A DNA stretch of 64,000 bases from Stutzerimonas kunmingensis (GCF_900114065.1 NZ_FORS01000002.1:496001-560000); one strand, 5' to 3'. Positions 15,760-23,092 are shown, counted from the first letter of the stretch. Translations and numbers: made by a program. Notes: generated by a model from the letters alone, not told the origin.

Positions 15760-16152
15760 TCACCAACCGTTGTAGTTCACGAGCAGGTCGGCGATGACCT
15801 TGCGGCGTTGCAGGTCGAGACCGTCGAAGTCCGACAGCCCGTTGAAGTGACAGCGCTTGAGCATGGCACCGCCCTCGCGCGCGTTGTAGAAGCTGACCAT
15901 GGCGGACAGGAACATGCGTTCGCCGCTGCTCAGGACGCCGAGGGCGTCGTTGAGCCGCAGCATGTTGGGGCGCAGATCCCACTTGCTCTTGGACAGGTTT
16001 AGACCTTCACGGGTGCCGTTGCCGAACCACTCGGGGCCAGCGATCTCGACACCGCGCTTCCATGCCTCGAAAAAGGCTTGGGGCGCGGCGGCGAAATGCT
16101 GCTCTTCCCGCATGATCTGATCGACGACTTCCTGCGGCAGTAGCTGGTTCAT
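15760..16152 (-). CDS. Hypothetical ICE cargo protein, 130 residues
   Basis: A mainly helical soluble protein: MNQLLPQEVVDQIMREEQHFA at the start, then WKRGVEIAGPEWFGNGTREGLNLSKSKWDLRPNML, then ALGVLSSGERMFLSAMVSFYN and a C-terminal region with CHFNGLSDFDGLDL. The pattern resembles small ICE proteins of unknown role. Its start is 22 nt after the stop of 16175-16387 with GGAGGAATC upstream, so the two genes are an operon without a leader element between them. Confidence 0.65.
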   Translation of the reverse strand: MNQLLPQEVVDQIMREEQHFAAAPQAFFEAWKRGVEIAGPEWFGNGTREGLNLSKSKWDLRPNMLRLNDALGVLSSGERMFLSAMVSFYNAREGGAMLKRCHFNGLSDFDGLDLQRRKVIADLLVNYNGW

Positions 16153-16174
16153 GACGTGATTCCTCCAGTTTGGA

Positions 16175-16387
16175 TCAAGGAACGGCGAGCTGGGACCAGC
16201 CGCCTCTATCGAGGGCACGTTGAGCCGCGGCGTAGCTGCGGAAGTACTCGCGGGATTCCCGCGAAACGGGGCCTTCGGCATCGCGCGTGCCGATGTAGTG
16301 ACCGGCGGCGCTTTGCAGGACTTCGAGCGGCAGGAACTTGCCGCAGTAGGTCGAGGCCAATTGGCCGAAAGATGCTTGCTGGGACAT
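16175..16387 (-). CDS. Hypothetical ICE cargo protein, 70 residues
   Basis: A short helical protein (MSQQASFGQLASTYCGKF) with TRDAEGPVSRESREYFRSYAAAQRALDRGG, which suggests two amphipathic helices. AAGGAG precedes the ATG. It is the first gene of the cargo block after the non-coding kilobase, behind leader copy 14 and class-2 repeat copy C. Unknown family. Confidence 0.6.
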   Translation of the reverse strand: MSQQASFGQLASTYCGKFLPLEVLQSAAGHYIGTRDAEGPVSRESREYFRSYAAAQRALDRGGWSQLAVP

Positions 16388-16405
16388 GGACGGGCTCCTT
16401 GGAAA

Positions 16406-16454
16406 AGCGGGGCCTCGTCCCTCGCGGGATGGCAGCTCCCGCACGCGGTTGATA
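16406..16454 (-). repeat. Cargo leader element, copy 14
   Basis: On the minus strand ATCAACCGC precedes GCGGGAGCTGCCA, an inner hairpin TCCCGCGAGGGA and a closing GGCCCCGC arm. A diverged copy. Confidence 0.6.
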
Positions 16455-16535
16455 AAAAGCATCGACGTCACGGGGGACGCGCGTCCGCAGACCTGATGCG
16501 ATGCGGACTGGCGGGCAACGCGGAAGAGATCCGCG

Positions 16536-16585
16536 GCAGCTTGGAACCCTGGCTGCTGGCATGTGCTGACGAATCAGCGAACATG
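16536..16585 (-). repeat. Class-2 intergenic repeat, copy C
   Basis: Plus strand: GCAGC..GCTGC then GCTGACGAATCAGC, ending in ACATGCGGGCAG. Third copy of the two-hairpin element. Confidence 0.6.
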
Positions 16586-16588
16586 CGG

Positions 16589-17396
16589 GCAGCTTCGTGC
16601 GCGGGGCGCGCCGCGTCAGTTGGAAAACGGCATCTGGCCGAGCCCCGATTGATCGCTCAGCCTGCTGGTCATAGCTGGCAGGAGCCGGCTATGCGGACCA
16701 GTTGAAATTGGAGGCGTCTGACGGCTTCCGCTGCAAAGTAGCCATTCGGTGTGCTATCCCCCAGCTTCGACGTGAGGGGTTATCAAGTGGACTCATCACC
16801 TCGATGTCGCTGCGTACGCTGCTGGAGAGCAACTGCATTGCTGTGAGGTGTCGAGGATAAGGAGATGAAGATGTCAGGTCACCTGCAGGTGTGATCCTGC
16901 CGGGCCGTTGATCGGCAGGAGAAAGGCGCCGAAGGCCTTGCGGCCTCCGGCTCGGGAGGACGGAACCACCCGTGGGCTGATTGGCAGGCCCGGTCGTCGC
17001 TAGAACCGTCTGCTCATCAAGCAATCGCACCCGGCGCATATCGTGGTTGGCGCCGGCATCTTCTGGCGCACATCCGCGCACAAAAGGAGCCCAGTTTTTC
17101 GCCGTTGGGCACGGCATCGAATACCGCTGACCACGAAGGGTCTCCGGGTGGCTCGCAGCCTGGCAAGCCATCGGGGGACCCTTCGCAGAGGCGGAAAAAT
17201 GCAGATCAGCAGAATGCGCCGGGAAACCCCGGACACGGTTCGCGGAGAAGCTACCTTCAGGCCCCGCGGCCGGGGGCGGCCGAGCGGGACGCGCACACGG
17301 ACAAGAGAAGGCGTTGCGCGCTGGGCGTCCCGCAGGGCGTGCGGGACATGGGCCACGCCGCCGATGGCGGGCACGGCTCTCGGGGAGCGGGGTCGG
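16589..17396. other. Non-coding region with several inverted repeats
   Basis: About 0.8 kb without a credible gene on either strand. It contains TCCTGCCG..CGGCAGGA (16893-16921), a hairpin CCGAAGGCC, TTGC, GGCCTCCGG (about 16934-16955), CCGGG, AAAC, CCCGG (about 17220-17233) and a CTATCCCC/GGGGTTAT half-site pair (about 16753-16782). It lies between topB and the cargo block, a plausible place for a promoter region or an oriT; neither is proven. Confidence 0.5.
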
Positions 17397-19409
17397 TTAG
17401 GAGCCCTTGCGGCCGCTACTGCGCGGGCGCGAGGCACCGCGCTTGGACGTGCCGGAATCGACCGGCAGCGTGCCTTTGCAGTCGGGGTAGCGACTGCACG
17501 ACCAGAAGGGGCCGGTCTTGCCGGTGCGCTGGCGCGTCGGTGCGCCGCACTGCGGGCAAGCGGGACCCTGGGGAACCTTGATGGACAGCGAGGTGCTGCC
17601 GTACTGTACGATCAGTTGCGAAATCCATGCAGTCTGCTTGCCGAGGAACACGTCCAGGGTGAGCTGTCCGGCCTCGATCATGTCGAGCGCCTGTTCCCAC
17701 ACGGCGGTGGTTCCGGGGTCGGCAATCGCCGCGGGCACGGCGTCGATCAACGTGAATGCCGCATCCGATGCACGGATGGAGCGTCCTTTCTTCACGATGT
17801 AGCCGCGGGCGATCAGCCCACTGATGATGTTGGCCCGTGTCGCCTCGGTGCCGATGCCGACCGTATCCTTGAGCTTCTGCTTCAGGCGCGGGTTCGTCAC
17901 CAGCTTGGCGACCCCCTTCATGGACTTGACCAGTTCGCCCTGCGTGTAGGGCTTGGGCGGCATCGTCTTGAGCGCCTTGATCTCGGCTTCGGCCACCTGG
18001 CACGCCATGCCCTCGCGCAGCGCGGGGAGCACCTGGCTGCGCGCCGTGGCTTCTCCATCCTCGTCCGCTTGCGGCTCGGCCAGCACCAGCCGCCAACCCT
18101 GGGCGACGACCTGCTTTCCGGTGGCCGCCAGCTTCTGCTGGCCGCAGGACAGCTCGGCGACAGTGCGGTCGAACTCATGGTGGGGCAGGAACTGCGCGAG
18201 GTAATGCGCGCGGATCAGCCGGTACACCGCCAGTTCCTTCTCGCTCATGGCAGAGAGGTTCGCGGGTTCGAGCGTCGGAATGATGCCGTGGTGCGCCGTG
18301 ACCTTGCCATCGTTCCAGGCGCGAGAGCGCTGCGAGTGGTCGAGCTGGCCCATGATCGAGCGCAGCGAGGGATCGGTCTTGAGCAAGCTGTCCAGGACCG
18401 TGGGCACCTCTGCGAACATGCTTTCGGGCAGGTAGCCGGAATCCGAACGCGGGTACGTCGTGGCCTTGTGCGTCTCGTACAGGGCCTGGGCGATCTCCAG
18501 GGTCTCCTGCACGTCCAGCCCAAGCTGCTTGGAACAAACCTCCTGAAGCGTGCCCAGGTCGAACAGCAGCGGCGGGCCTTCGCGCACGCGCTCGGTCTCG
18601 ACCGATACCACCTGGGCGCTGCCCGCAGTGCGGATCTGCTGCGCGGCTTGCTGGGCGATGGGCTGCTGCAGACAGCGGCCGGCGTCGTCGGTGCAGCCAT
18701 CGGGCGGAACCCACTGCGCGCTGAAAGTCTGTCCACCTGCGGAAAAGGACACATCGATGGCCCAGAACGGCACCGACTTGAAGGCCGCGATCTCGCGGTC
18801 GCGGTCCACGACGAGTTTGAGCGTCGGCGTCTGGACGCGCCCGACCGACAGCACGCCGTCGTAACCTGCCTGCCGGCCCAGCACGGTGAACAACCGGCTG
18901 AGGTTCATGCCCACGAGCCAGTCGGCGCGCGAGCGCGCCAGCGCCGAGTAGTACATCGGCAGCGTGTCGGACGACGGCCGCAGCTTGCCGAGCGCGGCGC
19001 GGATCGACGCATCGTTGAGCGCCGACAGCCATAGGCGCTCGATGGGGCCGCGGTAGCCGCACAGGTCGATGATCTCGCGGGCGATCAGCTCGCCCTCGCG
19101 ATCGGCGTCGGTTGCAATGACCAGATGGGTCGCCTTCGCCAGCAGCGCTTTGACGACCTTGAACTGCGTGGCGGTCTTCGGTTTGACCTCGACCCGCCAT
19201 TGCTGGGGAACGATGGGCAACTGCTCCAGCGACCAGCGCTTGAGTGCCGCGTCATAGACCTCGGGGGCTGCCGCTTCTACGAGATGGCCGATGCACCATG
19301 TGATGGTGACACCGGAGCCGCTGAGACAGCCTTCACCGCGCTGCGTCGCGCCGAGAATCCGGCCAATGTCTTTGCCCTGGGAGGGCTTCTCGCACAAGAA
19401 CAGCCGCAT
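17397..19409 (-). CDS. topB: DNA topoisomerase III-type (type IA) of the ICE
   Basis: The 670-residue protein shows the Toprim signature at the N-terminus (LFLCEKPSQ, 3-11) and DADRE (101-105), which binds Mg2+. LSVGRVQTPTL and the active-site tyrosine in TTYPRSDSGYLP form the type IA cleavage domain. A C-terminal zinc-ribbon with CPQCG and CSRYPDC is followed by a basic tail. It relaxes or decatenates DNA by single-strand passage and probably helps resolve replicating or transferring ICE DNA. It is close to the usual TopB length. It lies downstream of ssb, behind a 23-nt palindrome at 19615-19637 that could be its operator. Start ATG follows CGGACATG; no strong ribosome site is seen. Confidence 0.9.
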   Translation of the reverse strand: MRLFLCEKPSQGKDIGRILGATQRGEGCLSGSGVTITWCIGHLVEAAAPEVYDAALKRWSLEQLPIVPQQWRVEVKPKTATQFKVVKALLAKATHLVIATDADREGELIAREIIDLCGYRGPIERLWLSALNDASIRAALGKLRPSSDTLPMYYSALARSRADWLVGMNLSRLFTVLGRQAGYDGVLSVGRVQTPTLKLVVDRDREIAAFKSVPFWAIDVSFSAGGQTFSAQWVPPDGCTDDAGRCLQQPIAQQAAQQIRTAGSAQVVSVETERVREGPPLLFDLGTLQEVCSKQLGLDVQETLEIAQALYETHKATTYPRSDSGYLPESMFAEVPTVLDSLLKTDPSLRSIMGQLDHSQRSRAWNDGKVTAHHGIIPTLEPANLSAMSEKELAVYRLIRAHYLAQFLPHHEFDRTVAELSCGQQKLAATGKQVVAQGWRLVLAEPQADEDGEATARSQVLPALREGMACQVAEAEIKALKTMPPKPYTQGELVKSMKGVAKLVTNPRLKQKLKDTVGIGTEATRANIISGLIARGYIVKKGRSIRASDAAFTLIDAVPAAIADPGTTAVWEQALDMIEAGQLTLDVFLGKQTAWISQLIVQYGSTSLSIKVPQGPACPQCGAPTRQRTGKTGPFWSCSRYPDCKGTLPVDSGTSKRGASRPRSSGRKGS

Positions 19410-19614
19410 GTCCGTCCATCCGATTTCCGTGGTTCATTGAGTTGCTGGAATCGAGGATGCCGAGAACCACCAGGGGCAGCAGCAAACAAGCCGCATGCGG
19501 TGGCGACCACTTTCACGGGATGGAATGGTCGGGACGGAAGTGGCGTGCGGCCGGGCGTGTGCCGGCCGGGAGCCGCGATTTTCGGGAGCGCGTGGAAGCC
19601 GGTGGACGTTGATG

Positions 19615-19637
19615 GAGCTATCCCCTGGGGATAGCTC
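19615..19637. promoter_or_regulatory. 23-nt operator-like palindrome, copy 1
   Basis: Arms GAGCTATCCCC and GGGGATAGCTC around a single T, perfect over 11 pairs. It lies between the ssb stop and topB. A GGCCGG/CCGGCC hairpin lies about 60 bp away on the topB side (near 19545-19566). Confidence 0.75.
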
Positions 19638-19682
19638 GCGAGTGCATGGGGCGACCGACGACTGCCGCCGCCCCATGCCGGA

Positions 19683-20135
19683 TCACTTCCTGCGCTTCGG
19701 CTCCTTCGGCGCGGTCGGTTCCTGGGCGGCCTGGGGCTTCGGCTGCGCCTCCTGCGCGGTCTCCTGCTGCCTGGGGCTGAGGGTCACGGACTCGATGCGG
19801 AACGGCAGGATGCCGACGCTGCGCGCGTTGATCTGCCAGGTCTCGCGCGGCTGATCCTCGTTGTCCGTCCAGGGTTCGCGTTCCATGCGGCCGACGACCA
19901 GCACACGCATGCCTTTCTGGTACAGGTCCTTCCAGTGCGCGGCGTCGCGGTGCCAGATTTCCACCGGCGCCCAGAAGCCGCCGCGATCCTCGAAGGTGCC
20001 ATCCTTCTTGGGAATGGGGTTGTCGAAATAGACGTTCAGGCGCAGAAGGCGGCTGGGCTCGTCGTTGCCGTTGGGGAACTCCCGGTACTCGGGGGGCGAA
20101 CCGATGTTGCCCTCGCCAGAAAAATGCGTGCTCAT
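19683..20135 (-). CDS. ssb: ICE single-stranded DNA-binding protein
   Basis: The 150-residue protein has an OB-fold with LRLNVYFDNP, GGFWAPVEIWHRDAAHWKDLYQKGMRVLVVGRM and TWQINARSVGILPF, the order of strands expected in an SSB-like protein. The last 35 residues are Gln/Pro/Lys-rich and end PKEPKRRK, lacking the acidic DDDIPF-type tip that bacterial SSBs use to recruit partners. The start MSTHFSGEG follows CGGAGATTGCAAC. It sits directly after inrR, the same order as the inrR-ssb unit of ICEclc, where expression is confined to transfer-competent cells. Role: protect single-stranded ICE DNA during transfer or replication. Confidence 0.85.
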   Translation of the reverse strand: MSTHFSGEGNIGSPPEYREFPNGNDEPSRLLRLNVYFDNPIPKKDGTFEDRGGFWAPVEIWHRDAAHWKDLYQKGMRVLVVGRMEREPWTDNEDQPRETWQINARSVGILPFRIESVTLSPRQQETAQEAQPKPQAAQEPTAPKEPKRRK

Positions 20136-20207
20136 GTTGCAATCTCCGTGGTGGTTGAATACCCGCACCTGGTTGGCGGCGGGCGCGTGCTGGGGTGCCC
20201 TGCGCGA

Positions 20208-20735
20208 TTACCGATCGCGCAGGGTGGGCGGTGTGGACTTGAGCCGGCGCAGGTAGGCGTCTTCCGCCTCGGCGGCCTTGCTGGCGCACTCCTGGGCCTG
20301 CCTGCCCAAGGTGTGCAACAGGCTGATCTGCATGTTCAGCGTGATGCGCTGAAGCTCGATCGCGTGCAGGTCGGCCAGGAGGTTGACCGGCGTGCTGGTA
20401 CTCGCCATCAGCTCCTGCCACAGGGCCACGCCCATGGCTGACCTGTCGTGCTTGCGCCAGCGCAAAAACACCGTGCCTGCGCCGGTGGTCTGCTGGGCTA
20501 ACTCGATGGGCAGCAGGTGGAAGGGATGCCCGAGGGCCTGTGGCAGCACCTGTCGCTGCGCCAAGCCAATCAACTCGTCGCGCATGGCGAAGCACTGACT
20601 GGCCCAGGCCTCCAAGTCCCCTTTACCCTTAAAAGGCCTTAAAAGGCCTTTTTGAGAGCCTGCGTGTTCAAGCCGCATGAAGGCGGTCTGTTGCAGCGGC
20701 CGGAAATAGCGGGTGTCGCGGTTCGGGTCGCTCAT
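20208..20735 (-). CDS. inrR: InrR-like regulator of ICE activation (DUF3158)
   Basis: The 175-residue protein begins MSDPNRDTRYFRPLQQTAFMRLEHAGSQKGLLRPFKGKG and continues through FHLLPIELAQQTTGAGTVFLRW. It matches DUF3158, the family of InrR, a positive factor for integrase expression in ICEclc. Established for ICEclc: inrR lies just upstream of ssb and is bistably expressed. Here it overlaps the TGA of the PFL_4669 gene by four bases and precedes ssb by about 70 nt, the same arrangement. The exact molecular activity of the family is unknown. Confidence 0.75.
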   Translation of the reverse strand: MSDPNRDTRYFRPLQQTAFMRLEHAGSQKGLLRPFKGKGDLEAWASQCFAMRDELIGLAQRQVLPQALGHPFHLLPIELAQQTTGAGTVFLRWRKHDRSAMGVALWQELMASTSTPVNLLADLHAIELQRITLNMQISLLHTLGRQAQECASKAAEAEDAYLRRLKSTPPTLRDR

Positions 20736-21514
20736 GCCTGCGCGTCCTCGCCCGCGGTGGTCTCGGGTGCCTGGGTGGTGGCGGCCTCGTCGCTGGGCGA
20801 TGCGGTTGCGGCAGGGCCGTCACCGCGCTGCTGCAGGCCACGGCGCACGATGGGCGGCGCGAACTTCGAGCGGCGCGTGCCCTCCAGCACGTCCTGCGGC
20901 AACTCGCCGTACTTCTCCAGCGCCGCCCGCGCTGCCGCATTCTTGGAAGCGAAGTCGTCGCGGGTGCAGCCCGAGTAGCGGTACTGGTGGGCCAGGCTGA
21001 AAAGACTGCGCAGCGCATGCGCGCCTTCGTTGAGCCAGCGTTCGAGCGTCGAGCGATCGATCAACGCCGTGTGGTGCGCGAGGATCAGCTTGCGGGCGAT
21101 GTCGTCGTAGTCGGCCAGCAAGTACACCGCGGCAAAACCCAACTGCGCATTGACGAACAGCGGCAGCTTGACGGGCTGCACGTTGAGGTTCTCGCCCAGG
21201 GTGAGTGCCGGCGGCACGCTTGCCAGGGCCTGGTCCACCTGCTCGCGCAGCGATTGCAGCGTGGCCTTCGTCTGGTCGAGCTTGTCCTCGATGCGCAGCA
21301 TCCAGAAGTCGCTGTACGGGTCGTCCTGCTCCGAGCCGCGCCGCATCTTGTTCATCTGCGCGATGTAGCCGTTCAGGCCGACGATGCCCGGTCGCCCCTC
21401 GGCGGCGGCGCGGCCGTGCCAGATGCGAGAGGCGTGGTGCGTGTGCAGCGTCAGCGACATCGCGCTGCGCAAGGAGCCGAGATTCAGTTGCAGGGGTTCG
21501 TTGGTGGTTGCCAT
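20732..21514 (-). CDS. PFL_4669-family ICE protein (TIGR03761)
   Basis: The 260-residue protein has LGSLRSAMSLTLHTHHASRIWHGR, PGIVGLNGYIAQMNKMRRGSEQDDPYSDFWMLRIEDKL and KLPLFVNAQLGFAAVYLLADYDDI, the conserved blocks of the PFL_4669 family of PFGI-1-class elements. The C-terminal 50 residues are low-complexity Ala/Thr/Glu. Function unknown, but the family is a consistent core member found next to inrR and ssb. It is the first gene of this operon. Two 23-nt palindromes (21632 and 21764) lie in its promoter region, suggesting the operon is under ICE-specific control. Confidence 0.8.
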   Translation of the reverse strand: MATTNEPLQLNLGSLRSAMSLTLHTHHASRIWHGRAAAEGRPGIVGLNGYIAQMNKMRRGSEQDDPYSDFWMLRIEDKLDQTKATLQSLREQVDQALASVPPALTLGENLNVQPVKLPLFVNAQLGFAAVYLLADYDDIARKLILAHHTALIDRSTLERWLNEGAHALRSLFSLAHQYRYSGCTRDDFASKNAAARAALEKYGELPQDVLEGTRRSKFAPPIVRRGLQQRGDGPAATASPSDEAATTQAPETTAGEDAQA

Positions 21515-21631
21515 GGTGTCCGCTCGTTGTTGGAAAAGAGCGGACAGCTTCGGCAGGTGGCGGAAGGCAGTCAGTCAACAAACCGAAACCCGCCAGTCCC
21601 CGGTTCACGGCGCGGCGGGTGCATGTGGTGC

Positions 21632-21654
21632 GAGCTATCCCCAGGGGATAGTTC
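21632..21654. promoter_or_regulatory. 23-nt operator-like palindrome, copy 2
   Basis: Arms GAGCTATCCCC and GGGGATAGTTC around a single A, 10 of 11 pairs. It lies about 118 bp upstream of the PFL_4669 start. Confidence 0.75.
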
Positions 21655-21671
21655 CATGGAGCGCCAAGGAA

Positions 21672-21741
21672 CGCTGCACGCCCGGATCAAGCGCGGACAA
21701 GGCCGATCCCGCCGCAGGCGATCGGGGCTTGGCGTGCAGCG
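21672..21741. other. Long hairpin between operator copies 2 and 3
   Basis: An 11-pair perfect outer stem CGCTGCACGCC (21672-21682) with GGCGTGCAGCG (21731-21741) encloses further complementary GC-rich stretches including GCCGATC and GATCGGGGC. It sits symmetrically between two operator palindromes and could be an RNA element or a DNA cruciform site. Confidence 0.6.
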
Positions 21742-21763
21742 GTTCGACGTGTAGCCGTCAGTA

Positions 21764-21786
21764 GAACTATCCCCTGGGGATAGCTC
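21764..21786. promoter_or_regulatory. 23-nt operator-like palindrome, copy 3
   Basis: Arms GAACTATCCCC and GGGGATAGCTC around a single T. Centre-to-centre distance to copy 2 is 132 bp. Besides copies 2 and 3 and the hairpin between them, the 316-bp gap 21515-21830 holds no gene. Confidence 0.75.
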
Positions 21787-21830
21787 TACTGGAAGCCACT
21801 GGCATCCACTTCACCGCCTTGCAGGCCCGC

Positions 21831-23090
21831 TCACTTGCTGGCGAGCAGGTTGCGCAGCCGCTCGATGTGCTGCCTGGCGACTTCTGACGGCACCGGCTTG
21901 CCCTGCGGCTGGGATGGCGGTGGTGCTGGTGGTGGCCGCTCATTCGGCGGCACGGGTGCTGACGGCGCATCTTTCTTGGCCCAGGCGTTGAATTCGCCAT
22001 GGATGGCCCGTTGGATGATGCCGAACAGATACCCAGCCGGATTGCGGATGCCATGGTTGCTGCATCGTGCGGCCCATTCGTCCAGCACCGCCTGCCTCAG
22101 CGCAGCATCGACCTGCTGCAATGCCACCCGCGCACCTGTCTGCTGCTCTGCCTTCAGTTCCGCGAAGTGTTTTGGCCATTGCAGGTCGCCCAGCGCGCGC
22201 GCCTGCGCCTGTGTCTGCGCGGTAGTACGTACTTCATTAATACGACTACTACGTACTGTACGGGCCTGCTTCGGATTCCGAAGAGAGGCGTCTGGCGCGG
22301 GTTTCGACCCTGCTTCGGATTCCGAAGTGGGGGCATCGGGATTCCGAAGAAGGCTCGTCGCCCCTTCTTCGGATTCGTGCGTGGCGTCCTCCTGTGGATA
22401 ACCTTCGTGCGCCCCGACGCCCTGGCTGGCGAGGCGTTCGGCCAGGACTTGCAGCCTCGACGGCAGGGTGCGCCCAGCCAGCATCGGGTCTTCGCCGATT
22501 TCCTTGAGGGTGTGCAGGCCCACGATCTGCACGGCTTTGGCCGAATGGCCGAGCGCCTGGCTGACGAGCTGCAGGTAATCCGGGTCGAGCTGCATCGCTT
22601 CAAAGGGGGTCAGCGGCTCGTCGTGCAGGACATAGAGATTGCCGAGGATGCGGCCGGTCTTGGCATCGCGCCGTCGCCGCACCAGGCTCAGCCATCGGGT
22701 CAGCCGCAGCAGCGTCAGGGCTCGCGCCACGGTTTCGTGCGAGGCCTGCCCGGCGCAGGGCATCGACGCCAGCCAAGGCCGAACCTGTTCATACGTCGGG
22801 AACGCCGTCACGCCATCGTCATTGAGCATCAGCCGGAAGACCTGCCAGGCGTTGCGCTCCAGTGGCGTCAGGCGACGGTCGAGGAACAGCCGTCGCGGTA
22901 CGGTCTCGTGTCGGTTGCCGCTGAACAGGAAGGCATCGCCAGACGCCGGGCCCGTGGGCATCGCGACAGGCGTGGGTGTGGGCGGGGGCGCGTCGGCGTT
23001 GGGCTTGGGCACAAGGTCTTTCAGCGCAGCGTCGAACAGGTCTGCGAGTGCGATGGGGCCACGACGTGGTGCGGTGTCGTCCACGGCCAT
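21831..23090 (-). CDS. STY4528-type island replication protein
   Basis: The 419-residue protein has an N-terminal domain (about 55-190) with RRLFLDRRLTPLERNAWQVFRLM, FPTYEQVRPWL and ARALTLLRLTRWL, which looks like a winged helix DNA-binding module as in replication initiators. A variable linker (about 235-300) contains repeated (L)RNP and SESE segments. The C-terminal domain has ARVALQQVDAALRQAVLDEWAARC and YLFGIIQRA. It matches the STY4528-type island replication family by architecture and position. The linker-coding DNA carries palindromic iterons (22269-22381). Its start follows the DUF2857 stop by two bases. Confidence 0.75.
   Translation of the reverse strand: MAVDDTAPRRGPIALADLFDAALKDLVPKPNADAPPPTPTPVAMPTGPASGDAFLFSGNRHETVPRRLFLDRRLTPLERNAWQVFRLMLNDDGVTAFPTYEQVRPWLASMPCAGQASHETVARALTLLRLTRWLSLVRRRRDAKTGRILGNLYVLHDEPLTPFEAMQLDPDYLQLVSQALGHSAKAVQIVGLHTLKEIGEDPMLAGRTLPSRLQVLAERLASQGVGAHEGYPQEDATHESEEGATSLLRNPDAPTSESEAGSKPAPDASLRNPKQARTVRSSRINEVRTTAQTQAQARALGDLQWPKHFAELKAEQQTGARVALQQVDAALRQAVLDEWAARCSNHGIRNPAGYLFGIIQRAIHGEFNAWAKKDAPSAPVPPNERPPPAPPPSQPQGKPVPSEVARQHIERLRNLLASK
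22220..22262. other. A+T-rich stretch with ACGT palindromes, candidate unwinding element
   Basis: Inside the replication gene, GTAGTACGTACTTCATTAAT and the following 20 bases are much richer in A+T than the surrounding sequence. They hold the palindrome AGTACGTACT (22224-22233) and a related CTACGTACTG (about 22248-22257). They lie next to the iteron array. Confidence 0.55.
22269..22381. repeat. Four palindromic iterons inside the replication gene, candidate origin
   Basis: CTTCGGA-T-TCCGAAG occurs exactly at 22269-22283 and 22313-22327. Diverged copies are at 22335-22349 (12 of 15) and 22367-22381 (about 10 of 15). Centre-to-centre distances are 44, 22 and 32 bp, close to multiples of one DNA turn. 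Together with the A+T-rich stretch at 22220-22262 this resembles an intragenic initiator-binding origin. Confidence 0.65.
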
Positions 23091-23092
23091 GG

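Noticed and set aside
2345-16454. Repeated intergenic elements considered as a CRISPR array
   Set aside because: The units are not evenly spaced, lie one per gene, have paired variable stems, and no cas genes are present.
16689-17171. A 160-codon minus-strand frame in the non-coding kilobase
   Set aside because: No ribosome site, no motif, and it crosses several inverted repeats; more likely chance.
17043-19034. A 663-codon plus-strand frame over the topoisomerase
   Set aside because: It is the antisense shadow of topB. Composition is Arg/Gly/Ala-rich with no domain, and the minus strand has clear type IA motifs.
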